Origin: an uncultured Clostridia bacterium
GTDB lineage: Bacteria > Bacillota > Clostridia > Oscillospirales > Acutalibacteraceae
NCBI GenBank assembly: GCA_947628665.1
Contig: CANRAU010000007.1
Coordinates: 31,577 to 95,576 of the forward strand
Length of the DNA: 64,000 bases
Direction: 5' to 3'
The position numbers and the translations under genes are program-made. Shown piece by piece: positions 30,769 to 41,197 of this stretch. The notes under the pieces are model-generated. The model searched no databases and was not told the DNA's origin. It was given only the letters and a program-made list of their open reading frames with translations. How positions within the stretch are numbered: position 1 is the stretch's first letter; each line of letters starts with the position of its first letter.

Positions 30769-30781
30769 GTTTTTTTCCTCC

Positions 30782-31036
30782 TTAATTTTGTTTTTGTTCC
30801 AAATCACTTATGCGGTGATTGATAACCTTGATTTGTTCTTCCACGACGGGGATGCGTTTTGCGAAATTGTTATGCTCGCGCACTTCTCTGGTCAGCTCGT
30901 CGATTTTTGTGTCCGTCACAGCTTGAGCGATCTCGATCTGCGACTGCGTTTTTCTTCCCGCCGCCATATTTGACAGGATCACGCCCGCCAAGGTCACTAC
31001 GCCGCTGATGATGGCTACTATGATTCCCTCTGTCAT
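30782..31036 (-). CDS. Small TM plus coiled-coil lysis-module protein (XhlA/holin-like)
   Basis: N-terminal TM, RIPVVEEQIKVINHRISDLEQ coiled coil; beside the holin. Confidence 0.65.
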   Translation of the reverse strand: MTEGIIVAIISGVVTLAGVILSNMAAGRKTQSQIEIAQAVTDTKIDELTREVREHNNFAKRIPVVEEQIKVINHRISDLEQKQN

Positions 31037-31404
31037 TCGCTTTCACCCTCCTCGGTGTCGGGCGGCGTCGGGAATTCGATGTTGAACGGAAAACCTTCCT
31101 GCTCGGGTAAGTCCCTCAAAAGCTGCCGATACTTTGCCCACCTTCCAGTAAAGATTTTTGCAAGCGAGGCGATAAACTTCGTCGCGGACGAAGTATCAAG
31201 CCCCAAGCGGTCAAGCGTCATTTCCTTATCGCTGCTATCGAGTAGCTTATTTCGGATTTTTCGGGCAAGCTCCGCCGCCTCTTCTGCATCCTCAGCCGCA
31301 CAGGCTCTTTCGTACGCAGCCTGCAAGGTTTCCATCAGTTCTGCCTTTTGCGCGTTCGCCATAGCCTCCACTTGGGCGAGCCTTTTGTATATACTTTCAT
31401 TCAT
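31033..31404 (-). CDS. Phage hypothetical protein
   Basis: Late operon, 4-bp overlap with the next gene. Confidence 0.6.
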   Translation of the reverse strand: MNESIYKRLAQVEAMANAQKAELMETLQAAYERACAAEDAEEAAELARKIRNKLLDSSDKEMTLDRLGLDTSSATKFIASLAKIFTGRWAKYRQLLRDLPEQEGFPFNIEFPTPPDTEEGESE

Positions 31405-31422
31405 AGTTTTGTACCTCCAATT

Positions 31423-32604
31423 TTAGGCGATTATGCAGGCAGGGGCGACGGCTATAGTTTGGTTCGCTGGGGTGTTATCTAATTTGCCGGTGGTACCCCC
31501 CAATATTCTCGTTCTGGCCGCGTCCGTAGGCATGGGAGAGCGTAGCCTACAATGACGCGCCGTACCTGCGGCGTCGCGTTTGATTTTTTCTGCGTTTGTG
31601 AATCCTTCATAATATGGGAGCAATTCGCCGTCTTCCCCGGAGCCGTAAATTTCCGGCTGCGATAGCAGGAAAAACTTGTCCTCAATGTTGTATGTTTGGT
31701 CAGCGGTAAACTCCGTACCGTCAAGGCTCTCTACTTCGTATATAGAGTTTGTGTGGCAAGGAATAATCGCTGGTTGCACCACCTCTAAAAATTCCGCCGG
31801 CAAGCCGTGCATAAAGCCGTTGTATTTTGTAGCCCAGGACGGGGCACGGTCAAATCGGTTCGTCGGCTTCCACACTGAGCCCGCCTCTGCATCGCTGTTA
31901 AGCCATTGTCTCACAGCACTTTGCGCGTAGTTGTTCGAGCCGTGTCTGATGCGGTGCGTGTGGTTCATATTCGCAGTCTTGCCGTCTGCCGTGCCAAGCA
32001 TTGTTCCGTCCGTGCCCTCAGTAACTGTAATGTCGCTTTCTATCGCCTGCGTCGAGTCGGCGCTCGGGTATGTTCTTATTTTAATATCGGTTGCCTGTTT
32101 CGCATATTCCCACGGAAACGTTATTTGGCCACCTGCGGGGAGGGGCTTTGTTAATGTGAACATCAGTGTTTTCCCGCCGCCGTATCCTGTATCATAGCCA
32201 CTTAGTAGCGTGAAATGATACGTTCCCGCAGCAAGTCCGCTTTCTGCGTAGTAAAGCGCTTCGGCTTCGTCGAATGCCATGCCTTTATATGCGCCCGCCG
32301 AGTTGCTATAGACATATTTCGTCTCAAGCGTCATAGTGTGCTTGTAATTTTTGTTCGCCGCCAAGTGCTGATCATGGCCGCGAACTACCCATACGATGGT
32401 TGTATCTTCGTTGGAGTCGTGCGTAGTGAACTCGTAACCGACGGGGAATGTGCTCGGTGCAAGTCCCATTTTCACGATTTGAGCTATTGATTTCCAGGAA
32501 GATACTTCCATACCGCCCTCTCTGTTGGCCGCTATAAGCGCAAGTAAAGCGTTCATCGTGTCAAATTGCTCTGCGCTTGGAAACAAGTGGTTAAAATCTG
32601 CCAT
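31423..32604 (-). CDS. Tail fibre/receptor-binding protein with DUF6273/C-type-lectin-like C-terminus
   Basis: ARHCRLRSPMPTDAARTRILGGTTGKLDN...VAPACII resembles the CLec-fold tips of DUF6273-type proteins. Confidence 0.6.
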   Translation of the reverse strand: MADFNHLFPSAEQFDTMNALLALIAANREGGMEVSSWKSIAQIVKMGLAPSTFPVGYEFTTHDSNEDTTIVWVVRGHDQHLAANKNYKHTMTLETKYVYSNSAGAYKGMAFDEAEALYYAESGLAAGTYHFTLLSGYDTGYGGGKTLMFTLTKPLPAGGQITFPWEYAKQATDIKIRTYPSADSTQAIESDITVTEGTDGTMLGTADGKTANMNHTHRIRHGSNNYAQSAVRQWLNSDAEAGSVWKPTNRFDRAPSWATKYNGFMHGLPAEFLEVVQPAIIPCHTNSIYEVESLDGTEFTADQTYNIEDKFFLLSQPEIYGSGEDGELLPYYEGFTNAEKIKRDAAGTARHCRLRSPMPTDAARTRILGGTTGKLDNTPANQTIAVAPACIIA

Positions 32605-32608
32605 TTTT

Positions 32609-33205
32609 TCAGCCTCCTATTTTTGTAATTTCTAAAGCGGGGTGTCCGCTTGAAATTCTGAATTTGCCGAGATACTTTGTATTGCCGTCGCTGTCCGTAA
32701 TCACAATGCCGTCTACCCCGTTTTTCGTAGCCTCTTCGATTGCTTCTGCCACGCTTTCGGCCGTTTGAATCTCAACGCCTTCACCTACGGGCTTCCCCTT
32801 TGCAGTCAATTGCAAATGCGTGCCGTCCACTTGCAGATCGGTCGGTACGGGCGTTCTTTGCGGAACAGTCCCCGACGGCTCTGCGTCGTCATCGTATCCC
32901 GTTTTTTCTACGTTGACGAACGATTCCGTCGCGGTACGGAGATTGCCGCCGAAAACGCTGACGTAGAAGCGCGGCGCTTCGATGACCTCCCACGGTACGG
33001 TGCATGCCCCGTTTTCGTCCAAATCTGCGGTAAACGACTTACCGTCTGAAAACCTGCGAAATACGGCGGTTTTTTCCGACACGCCATTCCAGTTCTCCGA
33101 AAACTGAAACACCGCGCGATACTGATTGCGGCTCTTTGCGACAACCAACGGCTCGCTTATACTTTCCAAAAGCTGCCCGTTTACATTGAATTTAATGTCC
33201 GTCAT
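32609..33205 (-). CDS. Phage baseplate upper protein-like (BppU N-terminal-like)
   Basis: FQFSENWNGVSEKTAVFRRFSDGKSFTADLDENGACTVPWEVIEAPRFYVSVFGG. Confidence 0.65.
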   Translation of the reverse strand: MTDIKFNVNGQLLESISEPLVVAKSRNQYRAVFQFSENWNGVSEKTAVFRRFSDGKSFTADLDENGACTVPWEVIEAPRFYVSVFGGNLRTATESFVNVEKTGYDDDAEPSGTVPQRTPVPTDLQVDGTHLQLTAKGKPVGEGVEIQTAESVAEAIEEATKNGVDGIVITDSDGNTKYLGKFRISSGHPALEITKIGG

Positions 33206-33227
33206 ATATAAAGCGCCCCTTTCGCTT

Positions 33228-34373
33228 TCAGCGGTACAGCGTATACAGATTTTCTTCTATCCGTCGAATCTGTTTCTGTATCGTGTTCCCTACAAACATA
33301 TCTTCTCTGCCCGACGTGATGCTGGTATATTCCTTCGTGATGGCATCGAAGTCAAATGCAAGCATATCCGTTTCCACAGAATTTCCGTTTCCAAGATAGA
33401 TTCGGAAATGCGTATACGGCACGATGATCTCCGGGTTGCTCATATTTTCGTATTCAAGGGTCTTTGAAAGATCCACAACGGAAAATGTGCCGTTTGCGGC
33501 CGGAAGATCCGCCCCCGCCGCAAATTCTGCGGCCGCCTTTTTTCGTAGAGCCTCCTGCGCCAGCTCCTCAGTCGCATACTTGCCTTCCTCTTCCCCGACA
33601 CACACGTCGCTGTAATGTATGCGTCGCACTTTCGGATAGGCGTACTCGTTGATTCTCGGACTGTCTACATATTTTTCCGGGAGCTTTAATAAGGTTTGCC
33701 CGTCCGCTTTCAGTCCTGTCGGCATGATCCGTGTCGTGACTTCTGAAAAGTCCAAGTGTAAGCCTGCTTCCGCAAGGTTTTTTCCGTAATTAACGGTAAA
33801 ATATGTCGTCTCATCTCTATTTATTGTGAATGTTCGGTTGTCCCGATCCAGCACACCGCCCCAGCGGTTGATGAAGCTGTTGTCCTGATCGCCTATCAAA
33901 GCCTCGACCGGGTTCATCATTTCCCAATAAGCGGTATTTTTTGTTGGAACGTCAGAACTTCCTTGGAAATTCCAAAGCGACCATTTGTATTGATATTGCA
34001 GTCCCGCAAACAGGCTTTCCATGGCTTGCGCTCCCGTGCAGTTTGTAGGACGGGTATCCTCTATGAAGTTATCCATCAGATCATAAAAGACATGCCGCGC
34101 CAAAATGGTTTTGGTACTTAAATCTGTCTCAATTTCGTAAATCCGAAACCACTGCTTTTCATGCTTCGGCGTCGGGACTTCCAAGATCCGCCCAATCGTG
34201 CAGTATTCGTCATCCGTGCCGATTTCCATTCGCACCGAAAGATCCCCATTCTTTTCTCCATGCACAACACAGGAAAGCGGGGTCAGCAGGGCGATCATGG
34301 TGATTTCGACACTTGGTACGACTCCCTGTTCGCTGTCCGGCTTGTCCGTCCAAATGGAAATCATAAAAACCAC
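33228..34373 (-). CDS. Tail-associated protein (prophage endopeptidase tail/Tal-like)
   Basis: Position after Dit; STKTILARHVFYDLMDNFIEDTRPTN typical of siphovirus tail endopeptidase N-terminal domains. Confidence 0.75.
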   Translation of the reverse strand: MVFMISIWTDKPDSEQGVVPSVEITMIALLTPLSCVVHGEKNGDLSVRMEIGTDDEYCTIGRILEVPTPKHEKQWFRIYEIETDLSTKTILARHVFYDLMDNFIEDTRPTNCTGAQAMESLFAGLQYQYKWSLWNFQGSSDVPTKNTAYWEMMNPVEALIGDQDNSFINRWGGVLDRDNRTFTINRDETTYFTVNYGKNLAEAGLHLDFSEVTTRIMPTGLKADGQTLLKLPEKYVDSPRINEYAYPKVRRIHYSDVCVGEEEGKYATEELAQEALRKKAAAEFAAGADLPAANGTFSVVDLSKTLEYENMSNPEIIVPYTHFRIYLGNGNSVETDMLAFDFDAITKEYTSITSGREDMFVGNTIQKQIRRIEENLYTLYR

Positions 34374-35134
34374 CCCCGATGCGTGACCTTCAAGTTCGGA
34401 AAGGTCTCTTCTTGTGATTTTAACGTACTCACTTCAAGAATATTTTCGCCTTCGTGAAGCTGTAGCGGGAAATCTGTCGTCAAGTACCCCTGTTGTAGCA
34501 GATTTTCCCCTTTTTCCGTGTAGAACAGACCTCTTTCATTGTCGAGGTATATTTTACCCGCAGACGACGATATAGACGTTATTACACTTTTTCCATTCAG
34601 GGCGAGGTTGAAAATACCATCTGTTTTCTTTGTGATTTCTGCAAAAAATGGACAGGGTACGTCCGTGACTACGCGCACCTTCACGCGGTTGTAAGTACGA
34701 AACAGATCTGTGCTTTGAACCCCTCTGCTGATTTTCTCCTCCGAAGATTCTTTAAACGGAAATGTTTCCATAGCCAGCGTCGCGCGCCGCCACTGCCGGA
34801 AAAAGCGGTTAAAGCTCCAACCCTCCGTGATGGAGACGGTATATCGGTATTGCGGTTCATTGGAAAAGATGATTTTCCCGCTGCCGCGCAGCAGCTTGTG
34901 GATCGCGGGGATCTTCCCCTCGTCCAACGCGACTATATCAAACGCCTTGGTGTAGGAATCATAGATGTTTTCGCCCTGCTTTTTTGTCAATGTGCCGCTT
35001 CGTCCTAGTATGACGATAGTTTCCACGCGTTCCGTCGGGCGTTGGATGTCGGGCATATGCTCGATGTGTATGGAGAGTTCCCGGCTGTCAATCATTCCAC
35101 CCGAATCCGGGAAGAAAAGAAAATAATTGCGCAT
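34361..35134 (-). CDS. Distal tail protein (Dit-like)
   Basis: Position between tape measure and Tal; N-terminal Dit-like region. Confidence 0.72.
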   Translation of the reverse strand: MRNYFLFFPDSGGMIDSRELSIHIEHMPDIQRPTERVETIVILGRSGTLTKKQGENIYDSYTKAFDIVALDEGKIPAIHKLLRGSGKIIFSNEPQYRYTVSITEGWSFNRFFRQWRRATLAMETFPFKESSEEKISRGVQSTDLFRTYNRVKVRVVTDVPCPFFAEITKKTDGIFNLALNGKSVITSISSSAGKIYLDNERGLFYTEKGENLLQQGYLTTDFPLQLHEGENILEVSTLKSQEETFPNLKVTHRGWFL

Positions 35135-38100
35135 TTACCTTTGTCCTTTCCCCGTCAGCATATTTCTGGTCAGCCGTTCGATTTGATTGGACAGCTTGCG
35201 AATGTCCGTATCGTTCCGAACCGTCAGATTTTCGACTTTTAACAATGCTTCAAAATGTGAAGAGTTATCCGTATTCGTTGTTGTGCTGCCGCCGAACGCT
35301 GCAGCCCTCTGCGCCGAAAATCTTTGCTTCATTGCGCTGCTTATCGCGCCGGCGTCCAGGAACTGCGCGCGCACTTTCTGCACGTATCCCTCGGACAGGC
35401 GCATATTGTCTCGTATTTTTCGCGGCGTCTCGGAAAAGGTTTCTATGAAGTCTTCCGATATCCTGTCCGCTTCGTCCAGGAGCGACTGTTTGTTTTCTTT
35501 AAGCCCGATGGTGCCGCCGCCTATAACATCGCGACCGAAGAGACGGTTCATCACGCGCGACGGAGAATGAATATCGAATTTTTCCTTTATTTTAGAAATA
35601 AATCCATCTGCGATTTCCGTTGCTTTCCGATATAGTTCCCCGCTTTTTTCCTTGATCCCATCAATCATGCCCTGCATGGTTTCCCGGAACTTCTTTTTTG
35701 CCTTGTTCGGCAGATTGTCGTAGATGCCTAAAAACTGATCAAATGTTTTTTTGCTTTCGTTGGTGATTTTTCCCCCATAGGTTTCCGTATTGGCGCTCAT
35801 TTCGACCCAAGTGGCAAGCTCGTCGGAATTAAGTTGCTGCATTTCAGCGGACATTTGCTTTTGTATGTCCTTTTTATTCCCGTGATACCTCCACCAAGCG
35901 GCTTGTTGCTGCTGCGTTTTTTGCTCGGTCGACAGAGTTGTATTGCTCTCAATTTTTGCCAGTTCGTCGCTGTACTGCTGTTCAGCGGTCGTTAATTGTT
36001 CATTCAGCGAAATAATATTTTGCAAATGCTCGTCGCCTTTGATATTTTGCTCATAGTAGCCCTGAGTGACAATTTCATTGACCCGTGTAAATTTATCCTC
36101 TGCGGCCTTTACGGCTTGGTCGTAGTCCTTCTGCGCCTGCTGCTTGCGCCTTTTATACTCCTCGGCAGACATACTGCCCTCGACCTCATATGCCTGCTGC
36201 AAAAGCAACACGGTGTTGTTGTGCTGCTCTTTGGCTAAATCTAAAGTTTTATTTTTAGCCTCTTCCGCAGATTGTATCAAGTCTGCCGCATTGTCTTTGG
36301 AAAAATCGGTAGTGGTCTGCGCAATGGTGATGGCGGCGTCCTGATATGCTTGCTGTAATTCAAGCTCCTTTTGAGACGTCTCCGCGAGCTTTTTAAAGAG
36401 GTCGTTCAACCTTTGGATTTCGCCGTCCGTCAGCGCTCTGCGTTCCTCTGCGGCGTTCCTGGCTATGGTTGTGATGTCGCTCTGCAGCTGATCTACTTCC
36501 GCGCTGATCGATGCGCTCTTTTCGGAACTGACTATGATCTCGCTGTTTAATCCCGCCAGCAGATCGGTAGCGTTTGCAACGGTCTCATTCCACTTTCCGA
36601 AGCCGGAGAGCATCTTTTCCACGCCTTCGGTCACGGCGCGGTCTCCCTCGGTCAGCTTTCGGTAAGCCGCATACAATCCGGCTGCCGCCCCCGCTGCGGC
36701 GACAAGGCCGATGATCAGCGGCGCACCCGCACTGAATAGCCCCGCAAGGGACGTTGTGGACGCCGCTACGCCTTCCGTCGCGCCTTTTGTTTTGGTCAAA
36801 GCCGAAATGATCTTGTTGAGCGGGCCTGTATATGTACCCGCCTTGATTTCCTTGGTGACTTTGATAAGACTGCTTGCCGATTTGGTGACCTTTCCGACGC
36901 CCGTCGTGAGGCTGCCAAGCGTCCGAAGCGTAGGTCCGCCTGCGGCGACGACGAGCGCAAACGTAGCGATGGCCTTTTGCGTCCCGCTATCCAGCTTGCC
37001 GAATTTTTCCGCAAGCTCCCCGATGCTTCCCGCGACATTGGCTATAGTAGGAAGAAAATTATCTCCCATCGTGATCGCAGTATCCGTCAGCTGCTGTTTC
37101 GCCTGCGCCATTTTTCGCCCGGTCGTATCCATTCTTTTGTTGACTTCGTTTTGCAAAGCATCGTTTTTGTTCCACGCTTTGTTGGCCATATCTACGCTCT
37201 TGTTCAAAATTCCCTCGGACGAAGAAAGCGCAAGTACGGCATTGGATAGTCGTACCTCCGTTAAGCCCATATCCTGCAGGATTTCGACGCTGTTTTTTCC
37301 TGTTTTGCTCGTATCGCGAAGACCGTCTATAAACATACCCAAGGCTGCAACGGAATCTTTTCCGTACGCTTGTATAAACTCGTCTGCCGTCACGCCCGCA
37401 ACCTTAGAAAACTGCTCCAGCGATTTTGCGTTGGACATTAACGTCTTCAGCTCTTTCGTGGTCATATTAAGGTCTACGGCTAAATCTTTGAAGTCACTCG
37501 AACTCCAGCTCGCAAGATGCTCCAATTCTTCCAAGGACATACCTGTCTTTTTAATCGTTTTAGATGCATTTTCGTATGTATTTACCGACAAATCCATCTT
37601 TTTCATGAGCTTTGAAATCGCCGAGCCGCCCGCCTCCGCCTCAATGCCGACAGAGGAAAGTGCAGTTGCGATTGCGAGCATCTGCGGCTCTGTTTTCCCC
37701 GTGATTTCACCCGTGGCGGCAAGCCTCGTTGTCATTTCGATAATGGCGGATTCGCTTGTAGCAAAGTTGTTCCCCAAATCGACAATTACAGAGGCTAATT
37801 TTTCGTAATCATCAGCGGACATTTTTGTAATGTTCGAGAATTTTGCAAGCGCGACGGCGGCTTTCTCTGCGCTTACATTGGTGGACATACCAAGCCCGAC
37901 CATTACTCTTGTAAATTCCGCTATGTCATCCGTTTTTATGCCGAGCTGTCCGGCCGCTTCGGCGACGCCCGCTATTTCCGTGGCATTTTCTCCGTATTTG
38001 ACGGATAGATCCCGTATATCTCCGCTCAGCTTTTCTAACTGTTCAGACGTACCGTCAACGGTTTTTACCACCCCGGCGAACGCGTCCTCATATTGGATTG

Positions 38101-38812
38101 CCGCCTTTGCCGCCGCGCCGCCTGCCGCTAAAATAGGCACGGTGAGGTACTTCGTCATCTTCGAGCCCGCTTTTTCGAGCTTGCCGCCGACTTCTTCGGC
38201 TTTATTCCCGAACTTTTCCAGGCTTTCACGCGCCTTTGCCGCTTTTCCTTCATGCTCGGACAAGGTTTTATTCGCCTTTTCAAGAGAGGCGCGCATATTG
38301 TTCAAAGAAGCACTGGCGTTCTCATGCTTGGTCTTTAAGTCAACAGCGGTATCGGCGCAGGCGCGTTCTCGGTTTTGGGCGGTTTCGTATGCATCTTTTA
38401 AGGCATTGACATTTGCCCGTTGTTCGGCAAAACGATCCGCAAGCTCTGCTTCGGTCGCGCCTGCCTTTTTGGCGGTCTCCTCCATTTTTTGGAGAGCCGC
38501 ATTCGCTTCTTCATATTTTTGCTTGGCGTCGTCCGTCCCTTCTGCAAATGCCTTCTGCTGCTCGATAGACCGCTCATAGGCGGCTTTCAGCGTTTTGACT
38601 TTTTCCTCCTGCGCCGCGATTTGCTTCGTGAGACCTTGCGCTTTCACCTGCGCCTTTTCATACGCCGTGCCGCCGTCCTTCAAGGCAGATGCGGCGTTTT
38701 TGGTCTCGGCCTTGATCAGCTTTTGTTCTTCGGCCAACTTTTTCATGGTCGCCGAAAATTCGCGTTGCCCGTCAACGCCTAACACAACGCGTAGATCTGT
38801 TTTTGTTGCCAT
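35135..38812 (-). CDS. Tape measure protein
   Basis: 1225 aa; N-terminal coiled coil; central phage-tail TP901-type region; hydrophobic segment LIIGLVAAAGAAAGLYAAYRKLTEG. Confidence 0.95.
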   Translation of the reverse strand: MATKTDLRVVLGVDGQREFSATMKKLAEEQKLIKAETKNAASALKDGGTAYEKAQVKAQGLTKQIAAQEEKVKTLKAAYERSIEQQKAFAEGTDDAKQKYEEANAALQKMEETAKKAGATEAELADRFAEQRANVNALKDAYETAQNRERACADTAVDLKTKHENASASLNNMRASLEKANKTLSEHEGKAAKARESLEKFGNKAEEVGGKLEKAGSKMTKYLTVPILAAGGAAAKAAIQYEDAFAGVVKTVDGTSEQLEKLSGDIRDLSVKYGENATEIAGVAEAAGQLGIKTDDIAEFTRVMVGLGMSTNVSAEKAAVALAKFSNITKMSADDYEKLASVIVDLGNNFATSESAIIEMTTRLAATGEITGKTEPQMLAIATALSSVGIEAEAGGSAISKLMKKMDLSVNTYENASKTIKKTGMSLEELEHLASWSSSDFKDLAVDLNMTTKELKTLMSNAKSLEQFSKVAGVTADEFIQAYGKDSVAALGMFIDGLRDTSKTGKNSVEILQDMGLTEVRLSNAVLALSSSEGILNKSVDMANKAWNKNDALQNEVNKRMDTTGRKMAQAKQQLTDTAITMGDNFLPTIANVAGSIGELAEKFGKLDSGTQKAIATFALVVAAGGPTLRTLGSLTTGVGKVTKSASSLIKVTKEIKAGTYTGPLNKIISALTKTKGATEGVAASTTSLAGLFSAGAPLIIGLVAAAGAAAGLYAAYRKLTEGDRAVTEGVEKMLSGFGKWNETVANATDLLAGLNSEIIVSSEKSASISAEVDQLQSDITTIARNAAEERRALTDGEIQRLNDLFKKLAETSQKELELQQAYQDAAITIAQTTTDFSKDNAADLIQSAEEAKNKTLDLAKEQHNNTVLLLQQAYEVEGSMSAEEYKRRKQQAQKDYDQAVKAAEDKFTRVNEIVTQGYYEQNIKGDEHLQNIISLNEQLTTAEQQYSDELAKIESNTTLSTEQKTQQQQAAWWRYHGNKKDIQKQMSAEMQQLNSDELATWVEMSANTETYGGKITNESKKTFDQFLGIYDNLPNKAKKKFRETMQGMIDGIKEKSGELYRKATEIADGFISKIKEKFDIHSPSRVMNRLFGRDVIGGGTIGLKENKQSLLDEADRISEDFIETFSETPRKIRDNMRLSEGYVQKVRAQFLDAGAISSAMKQRFSAQRAAAFGGSTTTNTDNSSHFEALLKVENLTVRNDTDIRKLSNQIERLTRNMLTGKGQR

Positions 38813-38876
38813 TTAGCCCGCATCCTTTTCTCTGCAACAAGGCGTTTGACGCCGTCATACAATGTTTTATTCGTTA

Positions 38877-39413
38877 TTACAGCCAGGAGATGTCGTCTCC
38901 GAAGTATTCCTCTTTCAGGTTTTCTTCGGCCATGAAAGCGGAAAGCATCGCGCTTATACTTCGCGGCGACGCGTTCAAAACGTCCTCCCGACCCATGTGC
39001 AGAGCCTGCACGGCAAGCTCTGCGAAATCGTTCAAAAAGGACGCGCCCGCCGTTTCTCCGCCGTCTGCTTCCCGCTGCGCCGTTGTTTCTTCATCCGGCA
39101 GATAGTGAGCAAGTCCCGCCGTCGTTTGGATAAAATAGGCGTTCAGCAGCGTCGGTCGGAACTCCCGCTCAAACAGCGCCTGCGTATAGCTTCGGTTGTT
39201 CGCTTTCAAAGCCCCGTACACAAGAGCTTTTACGCAAAAGCTGTCGCCCGTCAGCGCGCCCTCGATCAGCTGTTCCGCTTCGACGTCCTGCCCGTGTGCG
39301 CCCGCGTAAAACGCGGCGCAGACGACGGCGCGATTGTTCCATCGCGCCTGTCTGCGGACGCCCTTTAATTGAATTTCATTGGTGAAAATTGCAAAATCCG
39401 TCAGTCTTCTCAT
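38877..39413 (-). CDS. Tail assembly chaperone-like protein
   Basis: Position between major tail protein and tape measure; C-terminal ENLKEEYFGDDI. Confidence 0.6.
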   Translation of the reverse strand: MRRLTDFAIFTNEIQLKGVRRQARWNNRAVVCAAFYAGAHGQDVEAEQLIEGALTGDSFCVKALVYGALKANNRSYTQALFEREFRPTLLNAYFIQTTAGLAHYLPDEETTAQREADGGETAGASFLNDFAELAVQALHMGREDVLNASPRSISAMLSAFMAEENLKEEYFGDDISWL

Positions 39414-39427
39414 ACTGCTTTACACGG

Positions 39428-40084
39428 TCATTTTGCTGGAACTTCGGCAATCTTTTGATCTTTAGATGCTCGGACTGCTTCGGTAATATTCGGTTCTTGC
39501 ACGGCGGTGAACCACTTTTCGATTTTGGAAGTGCTTGCGTTCTCCGAATCGGAACGCAGGGAGTATTTGCACGCGCCGTCCGATGTGCGGCAATAGAAAT
39601 TGCCCTCAATAGCGCCTTCCACGCTGTAGGTGATAGACTCTTTCTTCTTGGTCTCGTAGCTTTCCTCGTTCGGCTTAAACGAACCCTTGTACAGCGTTAC
39701 ATACTTGAAGTTCTTTTTATCGGACAAAGGCGTGCGGAACATGAATGCAAGCTCCGGCGGCTTGTCCGTGTTGGATACGATGATCCCGCCGTCTTCGTCG
39801 ATTTTATGACCGAATATCAACGCGCGCATATGGTCGTCCAGCTGCGAAGCCTCAAAGCTCAGCGTGTAGCCGATGATCTCGCTCTCGTCGTATTCGACTT
39901 CGTCTTCGCTTTCCAATGTCCCCGTCGCCAAAATAGGTGTGATGGTCGCTTTGATCGCCCGTGCGAAGTATTCGGGCGTTTCGTAGGTCGTCCCCTCTGC
40001 ATCGTCTTTTGTCAGCAGCGCGACATATGCGCTTTCAAGCCCTATGGGCAGCGGGACTTTTGCTTTTACTCTGTTTTTTGCCAT
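39428..40084 (-). CDS. Major tail protein (phi13-type)
   Basis: KVPLPIGLESAYVALLTKDDAEGTTYETPEYFARAIKATITP; synteny. Confidence 0.88.
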   Translation of the reverse strand: MAKNRVKAKVPLPIGLESAYVALLTKDDAEGTTYETPEYFARAIKATITPILATGTLESEDEVEYDESEIIGYTLSFEASQLDDHMRALIFGHKIDEDGGIIVSNTDKPPELAFMFRTPLSDKKNFKYVTLYKGSFKPNEESYETKKKESITYSVEGAIEGNFYCRTSDGACKYSLRSDSENASTSKIEKWFTAVQEPNITEAVRASKDQKIAEVPAK

Positions 40085-40098
40085 GATAAGACCTCCTG

Positions 40099-40449
40099 TT
40101 AAATGATGTAACGGATCACGGAAAGCTCTCCGTGATAGTATCGCGTGTCCTTTTCGTAGTCCTCAAAATCCAGCATTTGCACGCAGGCACCTAAATTTTC
40201 GGCCGCGTTTTGGATCTGCGCGCAAACGCTTTCCAAATCCTCGCTTTTGGTGAAGACCGACACCGTATACCCGAATGCGTCTGCGTGCGGCTCGTCATCG
40301 GTTTGCAAGACGTGTTCCGCAGAAGAGAGTCGCCACACAAAGTATGCATCCGGCTTTTCCCCGCGCAGAGCCGGATCCCAAAAGCCTCGGCTGCAGGGAA
40401 TGCGGCATGCTTCGCTGATTTTCAGAAAAAAATCCCGAACAGACAGCAT
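40099..40449 (-). CDS. Tail completion/minor capsid-type protein
   Basis: Synteny; start MLSVRDFFLKIS at 40449. Confidence 0.6.
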   Translation of the reverse strand: MLSVRDFFLKISEACRIPCSRGFWDPALRGEKPDAYFVWRLSSAEHVLQTDDEPHADAFGYTVSVFTKSEDLESVCAQIQNAAENLGACVQMLDFEDYEKDTRYYHGELSVIRYII

Positions 40450-40898
40450 TATTTCATACCTTCTTTCAGTTCCTGCACGCCCGCTTGCAGGGCTTTCTGC
40501 GCGTTGGCGGAAACGGTTGGGATCCAAAACGGCTTTGCAGGTAAATTGCTTCTGCCGTATTCGGCGACGACGAGCTTGTATATCTGCTTGTCGGCGTTCC
40601 AGTTTTTAACCGCCTTGCCGCCCTTCTTTGCCTTCGGAATCCCGCGCTGCTTTAGCCATATGACCACCTGCGCGGAATCCTTTTGCCTTTTCGGCTTCGT
40701 CTTCGCGATAACCTCTTTCAAGTGCCTGTATGCGGTGTTTTTCGCGTCGTATGGCGCGGCGGCAATCAGCGCGGGGCGGATGACGTCCGCCATTTTATTG
40801 CAGGCGGTGTCCGTCCTGCCCGTGACCTTTGCCCCCAGCTCGTCCAACTCGCGGATCAGATCGTCGTTGTTAACAAGCATTGAAATCTCCATGATCAC
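40449..40898 (-). CDS. HK97 gp10-like tail component
   Basis: LIRELDELGAKVTGRTDTACNKMADVIRPALIAAAPYD. Confidence 0.78.
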   Translation of the reverse strand: MIMEISMLVNNDDLIRELDELGAKVTGRTDTACNKMADVIRPALIAAAPYDAKNTAYRHLKEVIAKTKPKRQKDSAQVVIWLKQRGIPKAKKGGKAVKNWNADKQIYKLVVAEYGRSNLPAKPFWIPTVSANAQKALQAGVQELKEGMK

Positions 40899-41197
40899 AT
40901 CTCCGCAAGTGCTAAAACGGTTGTTCGGGGGAGCGTGTCATTTTTGTGCTGCGCTTCCTTGATGATGAATCTGTCGCCGACGATCTCCGCCAAAAAATTC
41001 GCTTCGACGTCCCGCCGCTGCGGGATGTGGATCACGCGCACAATGTGCACGTCCGCATTGAGTGCTTGATAATAGCGGGTCACGCCGACGCGCTCTTCTC
41101 CGAAGTCCAGCGTGACGAACGCTTCTCCTTCTCCTGGGCGACATATGCGTACCCTGCCGTCCGCAAAGCTCTCAAATTCAGCTCGTTGTTTCTGCAT
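40895..41197 (-). CDS. Head-tail adaptor/closure protein
   Basis: Size, synteny. Confidence 0.65.
   Translation of the reverse strand: MQKQRAEFESFADGRVRICRPGEGEAFVTLDFGEERVGVTRYYQALNADVHIVRVIHIPQRRDVEANFLAEIVGDRFIIKEAQHKNDTLPRTTVLALAEM

Noticed and set aside
36711-37808. 365-aa plus-strand ORF antisense to the tape measure gene
   Set aside because: Ser/Ala/Val-rich mirror of a coiled-coil gene; tape measure call is much stronger
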